DNA from: Candidatus Gastranaerophilales bacterium
Lineage (GTDB): Bacteria; Cyanobacteriota; Vampirovibrionia; Gastranaerophilales; Gastranaerophilaceae
Direction of reading: 5' to 3'
Assembly: GCA_944325515.1 (NCBI GenBank)
Contig: CALVAO010000007.1
Location: 41,297-105,296, forward strand
DNA length: 64,000 bases
Shown here: piece by piece, positions 10,262 to 19,829 of the stretch
Layout: every line of letters starts with the position of its first letter
How positions within the stretch are numbered: the stretch's first letter is position 1
Program-made: the position numbers and the translations under genes
Notes under the pieces: model-generated
What the model was told of the DNA's origin: nothing
Seen by the model: the letters and a program-made list of their open reading frames with translations, nothing else
The model's database searches: none

Positions 10262-10876
10262 ATGGCAGAACAAATCAACTGTCCGTTTTGCGGGAATATT
10301 ATAGAAAGTGATGCATTGCGATGTGAAAATTGCGGTTCATTATTTAAAGAGCCGGAGCTTCCTAATATTAAATTTAATGAACTCGGTCCTTTTCTTGCTA
10401 TTGATATTTTGACACTGGGCTTTTTCTCAACAATATGGTTTTTTATAAACGGAAAAGCTATAAATAAGCTTACTCCCTCCGGTAAAGACAAACTGAAGCT
10501 GCAATGGCTGTTTTTGCTTTTAGCTGTAAATGGCGGTTTTTATCTATTCTTCTTCTATAAGCATCCAACTTATCTGCTTATATTTGCAATATTGCAATGT
10601 TTTATCTATATCGCCCTTACATACCGTGTACTAAGAATTATACAAAAATATACCGAAAACACTTATGGCACATTTGTTGAAAGTAACCCTTATTATATAG
10701 TGTTATTCAATATTTTCTACTTAATACATTTCATTGATACATACAAAAATCGTGTACAAAATCTACACGTACATTTTGATTGGAAATCTCCGCAGGGAAT
10801 TATACTTATCCTGCTGATACTTATTATTATTTTTATACTCCGTTTTTACAATGAAATGTATTTACTGCTTCATTAA
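10262..10876 (+). CDS. Zinc-ribbon membrane protein of unknown function
   Basis: A 204-residue protein with an N-terminal zinc ribbon (C7, C10, C21, C24 in two CxxC knuckles) followed by a linker and about four hydrophobic helices (near residues 43-65, 82-98, 103-122 and 175-195). This matches the general architecture of zinc-ribbon proteins fused to a DUF4234-like membrane domain, but I cannot name the family securely. The ribbon would face the cytoplasm. The gene follows nth by 34 bases. Its stop overlaps by 4 bases, on the opposite strand, with the stop of the next gene. No function is claimed. Confidence 0.75.
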   Translation: MAEQINCPFCGNIIESDALRCENCGSLFKEPELPNIKFNELGPFLAIDILTLGFFSTIWFFINGKAINKLTPSGKDKLKLQWLFLLLAVNGGFYLFFFYKHPTYLLIFAILQCFIYIALTYRVLRIIQKYTENTYGTFVESNPYYIVLFNIFYLIHFIDTYKNRVQNLHVHFDWKSPQGIILILLILIIIFILRFYNEMYLLLH

Positions 10877-11226
10877 ACAGACATATCAATAATTGAATCA
10901 TATACAGCACAGTTGGCTTGATACGCAGTTTGAGCCAGTTTTATATTGCAGGCATCCTGCACTGAATATCCGTTCTGCAAGGCTGATACCATTGCATTAT
11001 CTAAATCCTGTGCAGATTGTACAACGTTAGCTCCAGCTGTGGCAAGCAAGTCTTCCGGTCTGATGTTTGAATAATAATTGTTTAAATCAACTTGAGAACT
11101 CTCAACATCAGAGGTTGAATACGTCGGAACTGTTGCAGCCTCCGGAGCATTTCTGCCCGTTGTTGCACTCATATTTTCCAGTAAGCCGGAGTAAATGGAT
11201 GTGTCTATTGATGATATAGAACTCAT
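10873..11226 (-). CDS. Hypothetical protein with a flagellar rod-like C-terminal helix, 117 aa
   Basis: No family recognised. The 117-residue protein is Ser/Ala/Asn-rich with no signal peptide. Residues about 92-115 ('NIKLAQTAYQANCAVYDSII') resemble the C-terminal coiled helix of rod/hook proteins such as FlgC, where 'ASRAYEANATVAENVKTMM' appears in this same genome. That similarity suggests an axial-protein relative or an export substrate of the flagellar system, but it lacks the N-terminal rod motif. The start has an AGAGG site, 7 bases before ATG. The stop overlaps the convergent zinc-ribbon gene. Confidence 0.6.
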   Translation of the reverse strand: MSSISSIDTSIYSGLLENMSATTGRNAPEAATVPTYSTSDVESSQVDLNNYYSNIRPEDLLATAGANVVQSAQDLDNAMVSALQNGYSVQDACNIKLAQTAYQANCAVYDSIIDMSV

Positions 11227-11291
11227 AATTAAACCTCTATTATCAGTTTAACGCATTTTTTAAAATATACAAGTGTTATATATACAATATG

Positions 11292-12155
11292 TTACATTGG
11301 CTCAGAATGTATAACTATACTTACATTCCCGAGAGCCTCCTTGATACTGCTCTCAACTTGATCACAAATATTATGACAACAACTGATTTTCATATCCGGA
11401 TTAAATAATAGCGTCAATTCTATTTCTTTATACTGTCCGGCTTTACGCCCTTTAATATTTTTGTATCCCTTAATTACTTGATTATTTTTTAAAATTTCCT
11501 CTATTTTTGTAATATCAGCCGGAGGAATTGAACCGTCGAGAAGGTTATTAAGGGTTTCTTTTGATATTGAAAATCCGGTTTTAAGAATAATTAAAGCTAC
11601 AACTATTGCAATCACGGGGTCTATAATTGTTAATCCTGTTATTTTTATTAATACCAACCCTAACAGCACTCCTAATGAGGAAAATATATCTGTTTGTAAA
11701 TGTTCTGCATCTGCCCGCAGAGATACGGAATCAGATTTTTTAGCAACAAAAAACAGATATCTGCTGACTAAAAAATTAGCAATTACAGCAAAAGCCATGA
11801 CATAAATTCCCAGCATGGATTCAACTTCTATTGTATATCCGGATATGAGCTTTGATGCTGCTTCATATATAATAAATAAACCTGCAAAAATAATTAAACC
11901 GCCTTCTATAAAGCCGGACATATCCTCATATTTACCGTGTCCGAACGGATGTTCCTTATCTGCAGGCTCGGCAGAACGCGTGACCGCAAAAAAAGTTAAT
12001 ACAGAAGCAAGAAAATCCGAAAGTGAATGAATAGCTTCAGATATAATACTTATGCTTCCGGAAAGCATTCCGGCAATAATTTTCGTTATTATAATCAACG
12101 TATTAGAGGTTATTGAAAGCCCTGCTGCAAATTTCTTTTGAGTTTCAAGCCTCAT
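11292..12155 (-). CDS. Cation diffusion facilitator (CDF) family metal transporter
   Basis: A 287-residue inner-membrane metal/proton antiporter of the FieF/CzcD type, exporting Zn, Fe or similar divalent metals. Six membrane helices are predicted. The metal-site residues are visible as 'HSLSD' in helix 2 and 'HLQTD' in helix 5, with 'EHPFGHGKYE' between helices 2 and 3. A cytoplasmic C-terminal domain follows (about 205-287) with 'CCHNICDQVESSI'. The ATG at 12155 is preferred over a TTG three codons upstream: it sits one base after the kdsD stop and has GGAG 9 bases before it. It is thus the second gene of a kdsD operon. Confidence 0.92.
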   Translation of the reverse strand: MRLETQKKFAAGLSITSNTLIIITKIIAGMLSGSISIISEAIHSLSDFLASVLTFFAVTRSAEPADKEHPFGHGKYEDMSGFIEGGLIIFAGLFIIYEAASKLISGYTIEVESMLGIYVMAFAVIANFLVSRYLFFVAKKSDSVSLRADAEHLQTDIFSSLGVLLGLVLIKITGLTIIDPVIAIVVALIILKTGFSISKETLNNLLDGSIPPADITKIEEILKNNQVIKGYKNIKGRKAGQYKEIELTLLFNPDMKISCCHNICDQVESSIKEALGNVSIVIHSEPM

Positions 12156-12156
12156 T

Positions 12157-13140
12157 CTATGCAACTCCGTTATTTAACAAATCGTGAATATGGATTACTC
12201 CAACAGGTTTATTGTCTTTCAATACAAAAAGGTTTGTAATCTTTTTATCATGCATCAATTTTAAAGCTTCAGCCGTCATTGCTTCCGGAGATATTGTTTT
12301 CGGATTACGTGTCATCAAATCAATGGCTTTTGCTTCAAGAATTTTAGAAGATAAACATCTTCTTAAATCACCATCAGTAAGCATACCGGTTAACTCACCC
12401 TTTTCATTAATAAATCCAACACAGCCAAGACGTTTTGAAGTCATTTCCAGCAATACTGCCTGCATATTAGAATTTTCATCCAGTATAGGCATTTCCTGTC
12501 CTGTATGCATTAAATCAGAAACGCGTTTAAGTATTGAACCGAGCTTGCCGCCCGGATGTCTGTCATTGAAAGCTTCTTTAGAGAAGCCTTTTCTTTCTAT
12601 CATACCTACTGTCAAAATATCACCGAGGACAAGTGTTGCTGTCGTTGAATTTGTTGGGGCTAAGCCAAGCGGACATGCTTCTCCATTATTAGGAAGTTCT
12701 AAAACTATATCACCGGCTTTTCCGAGTGAACTTTCGGGATTTTTTGTAATTGCAATCAGCTTTATTCCAAATCTTTTACAATAATTTAATATATCAATAA
12801 GCTCTTTAGACTCTCCGCTATTAGAAATTGCAATTACAACATCTTCTTCGGTTATCATACCCAAATCACCATGGCTGGCTTCTGCAGGATGAACAAAGAA
12901 TGAAGGTGTACCTGTTGATGCCAGAGAGGCTGCAATTTTTTTACCTATATGACCGGATTTTCCCATACCTGTTATAATTATTCTGCCTTTTGAGTTTTGC
13001 ATATAGTCGAGTGCTCTGGTAAGGTTTTCTGCTTTTAGAGAATCCTTTAAGCGGTTAATTGTTTCAATTTCAGAATCAATTGTTTTTACCGCAGAAGCTC
13101 TGTCTAATTCCATTTGTGATTGTTGAATTATTGCAGTCAT
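12157..13140 (-). CDS. kdsD: D-arabinose 5-phosphate isomerase (KdsD/KpsF)
   Basis: Converts ribulose 5-phosphate to arabinose 5-phosphate, the first step towards Kdo for lipopolysaccharide. The 327 residues match the family. An N-terminal SIS domain (about 40-180) has 'GMGKSGHIGKKIAASLAST' and 'HPAEASHGDLGMI', including the conserved His of the active site. A tandem CBS pair follows (about 208-265 and 273-325). The start has AAAGGAG 8 bases upstream. It marks the cell as having a Kdo-containing outer membrane. A metal transporter gene follows in the same operon, which may relate to zinc inhibition known for this enzyme, but that link is inference. Confidence 0.95.
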   Translation of the reverse strand: MTAIIQQSQMELDRASAVKTIDSEIETINRLKDSLKAENLTRALDYMQNSKGRIIITGMGKSGHIGKKIAASLASTGTPSFFVHPAEASHGDLGMITEEDVVIAISNSGESKELIDILNYCKRFGIKLIAITKNPESSLGKAGDIVLELPNNGEACPLGLAPTNSTTATLVLGDILTVGMIERKGFSKEAFNDRHPGGKLGSILKRVSDLMHTGQEMPILDENSNMQAVLLEMTSKRLGCVGFINEKGELTGMLTDGDLRRCLSSKILEAKAIDLMTRNPKTISPEAMTAEALKLMHDKKITNLFVLKDNKPVGVIHIHDLLNNGVA

Positions 13141-13204
13141 ATTTCACACTCCTTTTATTCCCGGAACCACCGATTTTATTTTTTGTTTTTATATTTACCT
13201 CTAT

Positions 13205-13233
13205 TTTACTACAAAAAATATTTGGCTTAAAAT
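13205..13233 (+). promoter_or_regulatory. Putative promoter giving a leaderless transcript
   Basis: TTTACT (13205-13210) and TAAAAT (13228-13233) are 17 bases apart. The -10 ends only 7 bases before the ATG at 13241 and there is no Shine-Dalgarno sequence, so transcription should start at or next to the start codon. Confidence 0.45.
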
Positions 13234-13240
13234 ATTAATC

Positions 13241-14275
13241 ATGAAACACCTGGCGGAGTATAAAGAAGAAATTCATTCATGTTCAAAATGCGGATTGTGT
13301 CAGTCTGTATGCCCGATTTATAAAATTACCGGAAATGATTGTACGGTTTCCCGCGGAATGTTTATAATGCTAAGGGGTTTAATAAACGGTGAATTAAAAA
13401 TGACAGGCAGGTTAAACCGGTATTTGGACTTGTGTTTAAAGTGCGGTGCCTGCTCCAAGTTCTGTCCGAGTGACATTAATGTCGTCGATATTATAGCTTC
13501 AGCAAAAGCTGAATATTTTAAATCACATATTTTTGAAAAATTTATTTCTATCCTTCAAAAATATATATTTTTTGGCTGCGGTGTCAGTTTCTTACGGCTT
13601 TTTTCCCATAATATCGTAAGTAAAAAATATGATAAAAAAGTTGTATATTTTGGCGGCTGTTCCGGAAAAATAAAAGGAAACAGGGCTGTTGTAAAGCTTC
13701 TTAATTCCTGTAACATTGAAGTTATTACGCCGGATTTTAAATGCTGCGGAATACCGTTTTATGTTAGAGGAGATAAAGAAAATTTTGAAGAATACAAAAA
13801 CAACTGCCTTAATCTTATTGCACAAACCGGAGTAAAAGATATAGTTACTACTTGTGCAAGCTGTGAAAAAACTCTCAAAGGTTTTTCTTCAGATATAAAA
13901 GTAAAAAATATTTTTGAATACATAAGAGAAAATAATTTGAAATTAAAACTCAAAAAGAACAAAAAAGTAACTTTTCATAAACCTTGCAATATAGATAACT
14001 ATGATGATATAAAATGGATTCTTGATAATACCGAAAATCTTGAATATGTAGAGATGGCAAATTTTGATGAATGCTGCGGACTAAACGGAATTTCTAAAAT
14101 CAATGAATACAAAATTATGTCAAAAATTTTTAAAGCTAAATATGATAATATTATTAATTCCGGTGCTAAAACGGTTCTAACATCCTGTATCGGATGCGAA
14201 ACTGCCCTAAAGTTATATTCTTTTGGCAGATACACTGTTGAGGATTTTACGGAATTTTTAGTTAAAAATATATAA
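13241..14275 (+). CDS. GlcF/LutA-like (Fe-S)-binding oxidoreductase subunit
   Basis: A 344-residue electron-transfer protein with two [4Fe-4S] ferredoxin motifs near the N-terminus (C14, C17, C20, C24 in 'CSKCGLCQSVCP', then 'CLKCGACSKFCP') and two cysteine-rich CCG domains ('FKCCGIPFY' with 'TCASCEKTL', and 'DECCGLNG' with 'SCIGCETAL'). This is the layout of the glycolate oxidase Fe-S subunit GlcF and of HdrB-like proteins. The FAD subunit GlcD that usually accompanies it is absent nearby, so the dehydrogenase partner and substrate are unknown. The transcript seems leaderless. The gene is convergent with the autotransporter gene. Confidence 0.88.
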   Translation: MKHLAEYKEEIHSCSKCGLCQSVCPIYKITGNDCTVSRGMFIMLRGLINGELKMTGRLNRYLDLCLKCGACSKFCPSDINVVDIIASAKAEYFKSHIFEKFISILQKYIFFGCGVSFLRLFSHNIVSKKYDKKVVYFGGCSGKIKGNRAVVKLLNSCNIEVITPDFKCCGIPFYVRGDKENFEEYKNNCLNLIAQTGVKDIVTTCASCEKTLKGFSSDIKVKNIFEYIRENNLKLKLKKNKKVTFHKPCNIDNYDDIKWILDNTENLEYVEMANFDECCGLNGISKINEYKIMSKIFKAKYDNIINSGAKTVLTSCIGCETALKLYSFGRYTVEDFTEFLVKNI

Positions 14276-14329
14276 GCCATTAATTAAAACGTTGATTTAA
14301 AATGAATTTACCAACATAATCCGATACAT

Positions 14330-16933
14330 TTAAATGCTGAATCTTAAACCAAATTGCAGTGCAATACCATTACGTCCGCCGTTTCTTATCATTGCTTCAA
14401 GGAATCCTGTCAATCTATCTCCCCAGCGCTTTTGTACACCGACTCCGTATTGAACAAACGGTTTTATTGATAATTGAGGCAGATAAACATCATTTGCTTG
14501 AAAATTTGATTTATCTATTATATTCCATACCATTGAAACGCATAGATAAGGCTGAAGATATTCTCTGAAATTTCCGATTATTTTTATTTGTGGTTCAATG
14601 TGTATTGCATGAATAGGGTCTGCATCTATGTGCAAGTCGCTGCTGGTTGTATAGTTAAAAGTATTAATAAAACTGTAAGACATTAATAAACTTGGCTGCA
14701 ATATTAGCCTGTTATGCAATAATGCCCAGTTATATCCTGTTTTTTCGGCAATACCCGTATTAAACATAACAAAATTATCTCTGCCGTATTTAGAAGAAGC
14801 TTCTGCAGAATTGGCACCGGCATTAGCAGTCCAGGCTGAGAAAAAATTTCCTCTATAAAATACTGCATCAACTCCCAGTAAACCTCCGTTATTATAAATG
14901 CTGTTACCATCAAAAGTTTGGTGTGAACCGTTATAGGAAAGATAAGCACCATAAAGCATATACCAGTTTTTCTTAAGCTTAGTAAGTTCACTTTCTCCGC
15001 CCAATATACAACCGTATGAAACATTAGAAACCTGTGGTCCGTTTTTGAGAGGAACATTTTCAAAAGTTGTATATGGCTTAAACCATATGCCTTTTCGTTC
15101 TTCCGGCATTAATACTGGTGAAAAGGCGAACTTATTTGATGCGTCAGCCATTTTGTTTTTTGTATTATAACCGGTTGTAATATCCGGTGGTGTTATCATA
15201 ACCATATCCAGATTAGAAAAAATATTTTTATAGGTATCAAGCTGAACCAGATAACCTGCAAGCTGAGATGCAACTGCAGGTATATAAACTGATGGATTAA
15301 AACCGCTTCTTGTAAAATTGATATTCCCGTCAGATGAAGTATAACTGGAATAATAATTATATAAAGGTGTTTCAATAGTTTCCGGAGTGTAGCTTACATA
15401 GTCTTTGAGAACAGAATTCGCAAACGGGATAGATATATTTTCATTTTTTGGAGTTCCTTCTATTAGTAGTTTTTCTAGATGCAGATTTCCACTACCGCTT
15501 ACAGAAGATGCATTTATCCTATCCATTGTATTTGTATTAAGATTTAAATCTGCAAATATATTACCGGTTCCGGATAAAGATAAATTACCAAAGTTTATAT
15601 TATCAATTTCTCTATTCTGCATATTGAAATTTATGCCATTACTAAAATTTGTATTTGCAGCATTAAAATAGTCCGCTCCGGCTAATAAATTTAAGGTCCC
15701 TGCATTAAAATTAAAATCACCGTTGTAATTATTGTTTTTTCCTCCTAAATTTAAAATCCCGCTGTCATTTTTATTAATAGTTCCAATACCCGCAATTCCG
15801 CTTAAAATATTATTAGTTCCGGTGGAATTGAAATTTATTGTGGAATTTTCTGAACTGTTATAAATATCGTTTAATTCTCCGGTTCTGTTAGTATTATTTC
15901 TAAAACTGGTTCCTTCCAAATTTAAGGTTCCTGCATTATAGACTGCACCGCCGTGACCGACCTGTGCTTCCTGTGAAATATAATTATCTTCTAATATAGA
16001 ATTCTTGATTGTTGCATTTGCGCCGTCTGCATTAAAGATTGCTCCGCCTGCGCCGGTAAACATCGCATCAATATGATTACCTTTCAATGTGCTGTTTGTG
16101 ATATTCAGAGTATTGGAATTGTAGACAGCACCTCCAAAAACAAAAGAATTTGAACTTCCTTCCGCATAATTATCATTTATCATTGTATTGTTAAACGATA
16201 GTGTTCCTGTATTATATGCTGCACCGCCGTAGCCGAAAATTCCGTCAGAGCCGTATATGTAATTGTGGTTAAGTGTGCTGTTATTTATCTGTGTATTTCC
16301 TGAATTGTATAAAGCCCCGCCGTTCGAAATTACTTCTCCGTAAGTAAAGTTATTTTCAAGCAGCGAGTTGTTAATAGTTAAATCCGCTGTTGTATCATAA
16401 CCATTTGCAATGGCACCGCCGCTTGAAGAAGCACCATAAGCATAGTTGCTGCTAAAAGTACTGTTATCTATCGTAATACTGCCGCTATTGCGATTATACA
16501 AAGCGCCGCCGACACCGAAGTTATACCCTTCAGAGTTTACAAAATTCCGTGAAAAGTCTGAACCTTGAATAAAGGCATCACCACCGTTATTGAATATGGC
16601 ACCTGCATATTTGGAATAATTGTAAAGCTGTCCCTGGCAGTTTATCATTCCAAGCTGGCGAAATTGGCTGCTATTATTCCGGTTAAGTACAAAGCCTCCG
16701 AATAAATTATCTCCATTTATAAAATAACTCTTACCGTCAAAAGTCAAGTTTAGATTTTGAAAATAATTCCCGATAGATGATGATGCATCTAAGTTTCTGG
16801 TAAATATTAGTGTATCTCCATTTGACGGAGTTGAATTTATCAATTCTTCAAACGTTTGGATATCTATATCTTGTGCAAATACAATATCTCCAGTAAAGAA
16901 TAAGATAAACAGGCAAAGTATCTTTTTTAACAT
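14330..16933 (-). CDS. Autotransporter with chlamydial Pmp-like repeat passenger
   Basis: An 867-residue surface protein. Residues 1-20 are a signal peptide cut after 'VFA'. The passenger (about 25-560) is a right-handed beta-helix type built from about eight copies of GGA[I/L/V]xN ('GGALYN', 'GGAIAN', 'GGAAYN', 'GGAVYN', 'GGAIFN') with FxxN-type segments such as 'FSSNYA', the hallmark pair of chlamydial Pmp proteins. The last 280 or so residues look like an autotransporter beta-barrel with alternating strands, ending in 'LQFGLRFSI'. It would be exported by Sec, then inserted by Bam in the outer membrane. No Shine-Dalgarno site is evident. Adhesion is a plausible but unproven role. Confidence 0.88.
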   Translation of the reverse strand: MLKKILCLFILFFTGDIVFAQDIDIQTFEELINSTPSNGDTLIFTRNLDASSSIGNYFQNLNLTFDGKSYFINGDNLFGGFVLNRNNSSQFRQLGMINCQGQLYNYSKYAGAIFNNGGDAFIQGSDFSRNFVNSEGYNFGVGGALYNRNSGSITIDNSTFSSNYAYGASSSGGAIANGYDTTADLTINNSLLENNFTYGEVISNGGALYNSGNTQINNSTLNHNYIYGSDGIFGYGGAAYNTGTLSFNNTMINDNYAEGSSNSFVFGGAVYNSNTLNITNSTLKGNHIDAMFTGAGGAIFNADGANATIKNSILEDNYISQEAQVGHGGAVYNAGTLNLEGTSFRNNTNRTGELNDIYNSSENSTINFNSTGTNNILSGIAGIGTINKNDSGILNLGGKNNNYNGDFNFNAGTLNLLAGADYFNAANTNFSNGINFNMQNREIDNINFGNLSLSGTGNIFADLNLNTNTMDRINASSVSGSGNLHLEKLLIEGTPKNENISIPFANSVLKDYVSYTPETIETPLYNYYSSYTSSDGNINFTRSGFNPSVYIPAVASQLAGYLVQLDTYKNIFSNLDMVMITPPDITTGYNTKNKMADASNKFAFSPVLMPEERKGIWFKPYTTFENVPLKNGPQVSNVSYGCILGGESELTKLKKNWYMLYGAYLSYNGSHQTFDGNSIYNNGGLLGVDAVFYRGNFFSAWTANAGANSAEASSKYGRDNFVMFNTGIAEKTGYNWALLHNRLILQPSLLMSYSFINTFNYTTSSDLHIDADPIHAIHIEPQIKIIGNFREYLQPYLCVSMVWNIIDKSNFQANDVYLPQLSIKPFVQYGVGVQKRWGDRLTGFLEAMIRNGGRNGIALQFGLRFSI

Positions 16934-17004
16934 AAAATTTATTTTATGATTTTAATATTTAGTTAAAATTAGACAACTTTGCGATTTCTATTTATCCAGT
17001 TAGG

Positions 17005-19578
17005 CTATTTTGTTACTTCTGATTGAATAAAGTTTTTATTAAAATACTTATTAGCTACACGTATAATGTCTGATGCGGTTACTTCATCAATCATTTTAGT
17101 GTAATCATTTAAGAAGTCATAACCGAATCCATATGCTTCAAAAACCCCTATATTGGAGGCTTTTTCTGAATTTGTTTCAAGAGCTATAATGAACCCTCCC
17201 TTTAACCGGTCTTTTGCGTCTTGAAGCTCGCTGTCAGAAACAAACTCCATTTTTAAGCGGTTAATTTCATGCAGCATTTTATCTCTAGAGTACTCAAGAG
17301 TATCGGGATTTGTTCCTATATAAGACATAAATATTCCGCCCAGCATCATTGGAGAATAGCTTGAACCAAGCTGATAAGCAAGACCATCCTGTTCACGGAG
17401 GTTGGTGAATAATCTTGAACTCATTCCAGAACCTAAAATAGTGTTAATAACTTTTAATGTCACAAAGTCTTTTTTATCCTGTACTCCTGCAGTCTGCCAG
17501 CCCATAAACAACCATGCTGTTTGTAAATCCTTAATGCTTTTTTTGATTGTTTTTGGAGCTGTTAATTTTGTTACAGAGTATTTTGAAAAATCTGCAGACG
17601 GGACTTTTTTATCTTGTATTATAGAACCAAAAGCTGATATCATTTTTTCTGAGTCTACATTACCGTTTATGGAAACAATAATGTTTTTTCCGTCTAATAT
17701 CTTGTTGTAATATTTGATGACATCCTCTCTTTGAACTGATGGAAGTGTTTTTTCTAGAATTGTATTTGAGTGTGAATAGACACTATTTTCAAAAATATGG
17801 GTCTTAAAGTTTTCCAGTGCAATATTCATTGGCACATCTCTGTGCTGCTTAATTTTTAACAATATTTCTGAACGCTTCTTTTCAAGTTCATAATCATCAA
17901 AAGATGCATTGTTAATGATTTCATCTAAAATATCCAGTGTTTTGTCTATTTGTGCTGTTGTTGTTTGAACATTTATGATAAAAAAGTCATCTCCACAGGC
18001 AGGTGCTATTTCAATGCCATTCTCATCAAGAATTTGTGCAAGTTCCTGGGCTGAATACTTTTTAGTACCTTTCAGCATTGTAGCGGCAGTAAGTGTGCCT
18101 TCCCCTGGGATTTCCTCTAAAAACTCTCCGCCTTTAGCAATGATTGTTATTGCGATAATATCATTATTTTTATTTTCATTAATTAATAATGTTGTTCCGT
18201 TATCTATGCAGTATTTAACAGTTCCGTTGTGCTCCGATATTTTTTGTGCTGTATGTTTTATTTCTGCTTTTGTCTCAAGGTTTTCCATTGATTTGGGAAG
18301 CACTATTGATACAGCACTTTTATTAACACCAAGAAATTTTTGTGCAGCAGATTTAACCTCTTCTGCTGTAACTTTTTTTATTCCTTCAATATAGTTATCA
18401 TAAAGTTCTGAAGTATTTGTAAGAGCCATTATGTAGCCTAGTTCTGATGCAATATTGGATGTTGATTCTCTTGAATAGTATGTATCTTGAACTATCATAT
18501 TTTTTGCACGTTCCAGTTCTTCATCAGTGATTCCGTATTTTTGTATATATGCAATTTCTTCATAAATTGCTTTTTCCAGTTTATCTGCATTTGACGGAGT
18601 AAAATTTGCTGTTATATAAAAAATACCATCATCTCTGTAGCTTCCGTTAGCGGCGGCTATAGAATATGCTAGTCCTTTTTGTTCTTTAATATTTCTGTAT
18701 AATTTAGAAGATTTGCCTCCGCCGAGAACCTGTGAAAGTACATCTAAAGCGTAAGTATTGTTATCAGATATTTTTGTTCCGCGAAAACCTATCATCATAT
18801 AGCCGGATTGTGTATCCTGCATATATTCAATCTTTTTCTTCTGTATTTGAAGCGGATGTTCTTGTTTGAAGCGTTTTTTGACAGGTTTTTTATATTCTTG
18901 ATTGAAACATTGTTGAATTTTGTCGATAGCTTTTTCTGTATTAACATCACCGATTACAAGGGTTACCATGTTTGAAGGTGTATAATAATGATTAAAGTAA
19001 TCCAGTATTTCTTCCCTCCTTATTGTACCAATTATATCAGTGGTACCTATGACCTTTCTTTTGTAAGGGTGTGTTGTGTACATCATATTATTTAAATTGT
19101 CATACACCTTTTTTGAAGGTGTATTGCCATCTTTGGCAATTTCTTCCAGTACAACTTTTCTTTCTTTTTCAAGTTCTGCTCTTGGAATCTGCGGATGAAG
19201 CAGCATATCAGAATGCAGTTCCATTGCAGTATCAAAATATTCTGAAGGAATAGTTATATAGTAATGAGTAAAATCTTTACTTGTTGCCGCATTTATAACA
19301 GCGCCTTTGGACTCCAGAATTTTATCAAACTCTCCTGCCGGATGCGCCTTTGTTCCCTTAAAAAACAGGTGCTCTAAGAAGTGTGCAACACCGTTATTTG
19401 TATCAGTTTCATTAATTGAACCGGTTTTAATCCAGGTATCAATTGTTACTATCGGATTATTTTTGATTTCGTACACAACAACAGTCTGACCGTTCGGCAG
19501 TTTTTGAACCGTATAATCACCTGCTTGAACAGCAGAAGTAAATATAAACATTACAAAAATAACTAATATTCTCTTCAT
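17005..19578 (-). CDS. M16 (pitrilysin/insulinase) zinc peptidase, double-domain, secreted
   Basis: A 857-residue periplasmic metallopeptidase. The ATG at 19578 is chosen over one eight codons upstream because AAGAGG lies 7 bases before it and the protein then begins directly with a signal peptide (cut after 'AVQA'). The inverted zinc motif HxxEH is at residues 66-70 ('HFLEH') and the third ligand Glu lies in 'KERKVVLEEIA'. Two M16 halves are fused: the first is catalytic, the second (from about 430) lacks HxxEH and would be the non-catalytic clamshell half. Such fusions act on small peptides. It lies alone upstream of a divergent wecA. Confidence 0.94.
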   Translation of the reverse strand: MKRILVIFVMFIFTSAVQAGDYTVQKLPNGQTVVVYEIKNNPIVTIDTWIKTGSINETDTNNGVAHFLEHLFFKGTKAHPAGEFDKILESKGAVINAATSKDFTHYYITIPSEYFDTAMELHSDMLLHPQIPRAELEKERKVVLEEIAKDGNTPSKKVYDNLNNMMYTTHPYKRKVIGTTDIIGTIRREEILDYFNHYYTPSNMVTLVIGDVNTEKAIDKIQQCFNQEYKKPVKKRFKQEHPLQIQKKKIEYMQDTQSGYMMIGFRGTKISDNNTYALDVLSQVLGGGKSSKLYRNIKEQKGLAYSIAAANGSYRDDGIFYITANFTPSNADKLEKAIYEEIAYIQKYGITDEELERAKNMIVQDTYYSRESTSNIASELGYIMALTNTSELYDNYIEGIKKVTAEEVKSAAQKFLGVNKSAVSIVLPKSMENLETKAEIKHTAQKISEHNGTVKYCIDNGTTLLINENKNNDIIAITIIAKGGEFLEEIPGEGTLTAATMLKGTKKYSAQELAQILDENGIEIAPACGDDFFIINVQTTTAQIDKTLDILDEIINNASFDDYELEKKRSEILLKIKQHRDVPMNIALENFKTHIFENSVYSHSNTILEKTLPSVQREDVIKYYNKILDGKNIIVSINGNVDSEKMISAFGSIIQDKKVPSADFSKYSVTKLTAPKTIKKSIKDLQTAWLFMGWQTAGVQDKKDFVTLKVINTILGSGMSSRLFTNLREQDGLAYQLGSSYSPMMLGGIFMSYIGTNPDTLEYSRDKMLHEINRLKMEFVSDSELQDAKDRLKGGFIIALETNSEKASNIGVFEAYGFGYDFLNDYTKMIDEVTASDIIRVANKYFNKNFIQSEVTK

Positions 19579-19814
19579 AAATAAACCTCTTATGTTCCCC
19601 ATAGAAATATCATAATATATTCTTTTAATAATTTCTACTGCCGGATAAGATTTTATTTAAATATCTGTTTAATACACGCTTACAACGCAAGAAGACGGAC
19701 GCAAATAGATTATTATTTTGTTCCAACTTGCATCAATAGTTGAAACATTACAGGAAGTAATAAATAAAATAAAAATATCACAAATAATGTAAACATAGTT
19801 GCATTTTTTTTATC

Positions 19815-19823
19815 TGGTATAAT
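19815..19823 (+). promoter_or_regulatory. Extended -10 promoter giving a leaderless wecA transcript
   Basis: TGGTATAAT is a perfect TATAAT (19818-19823) with the extended TGn. It ends 6 bases before the ATG at 19830, and no ribosome-binding site fits between, so the mRNA should start at the codon. Confidence 0.55.
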
Positions 19824-19829
19824 TATTGT

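Noticed and set aside
12212..12784. 190-codon open frame antisense to kdsD
   Set aside because: Fully inside a clear kdsD gene; no motif and no start signal.
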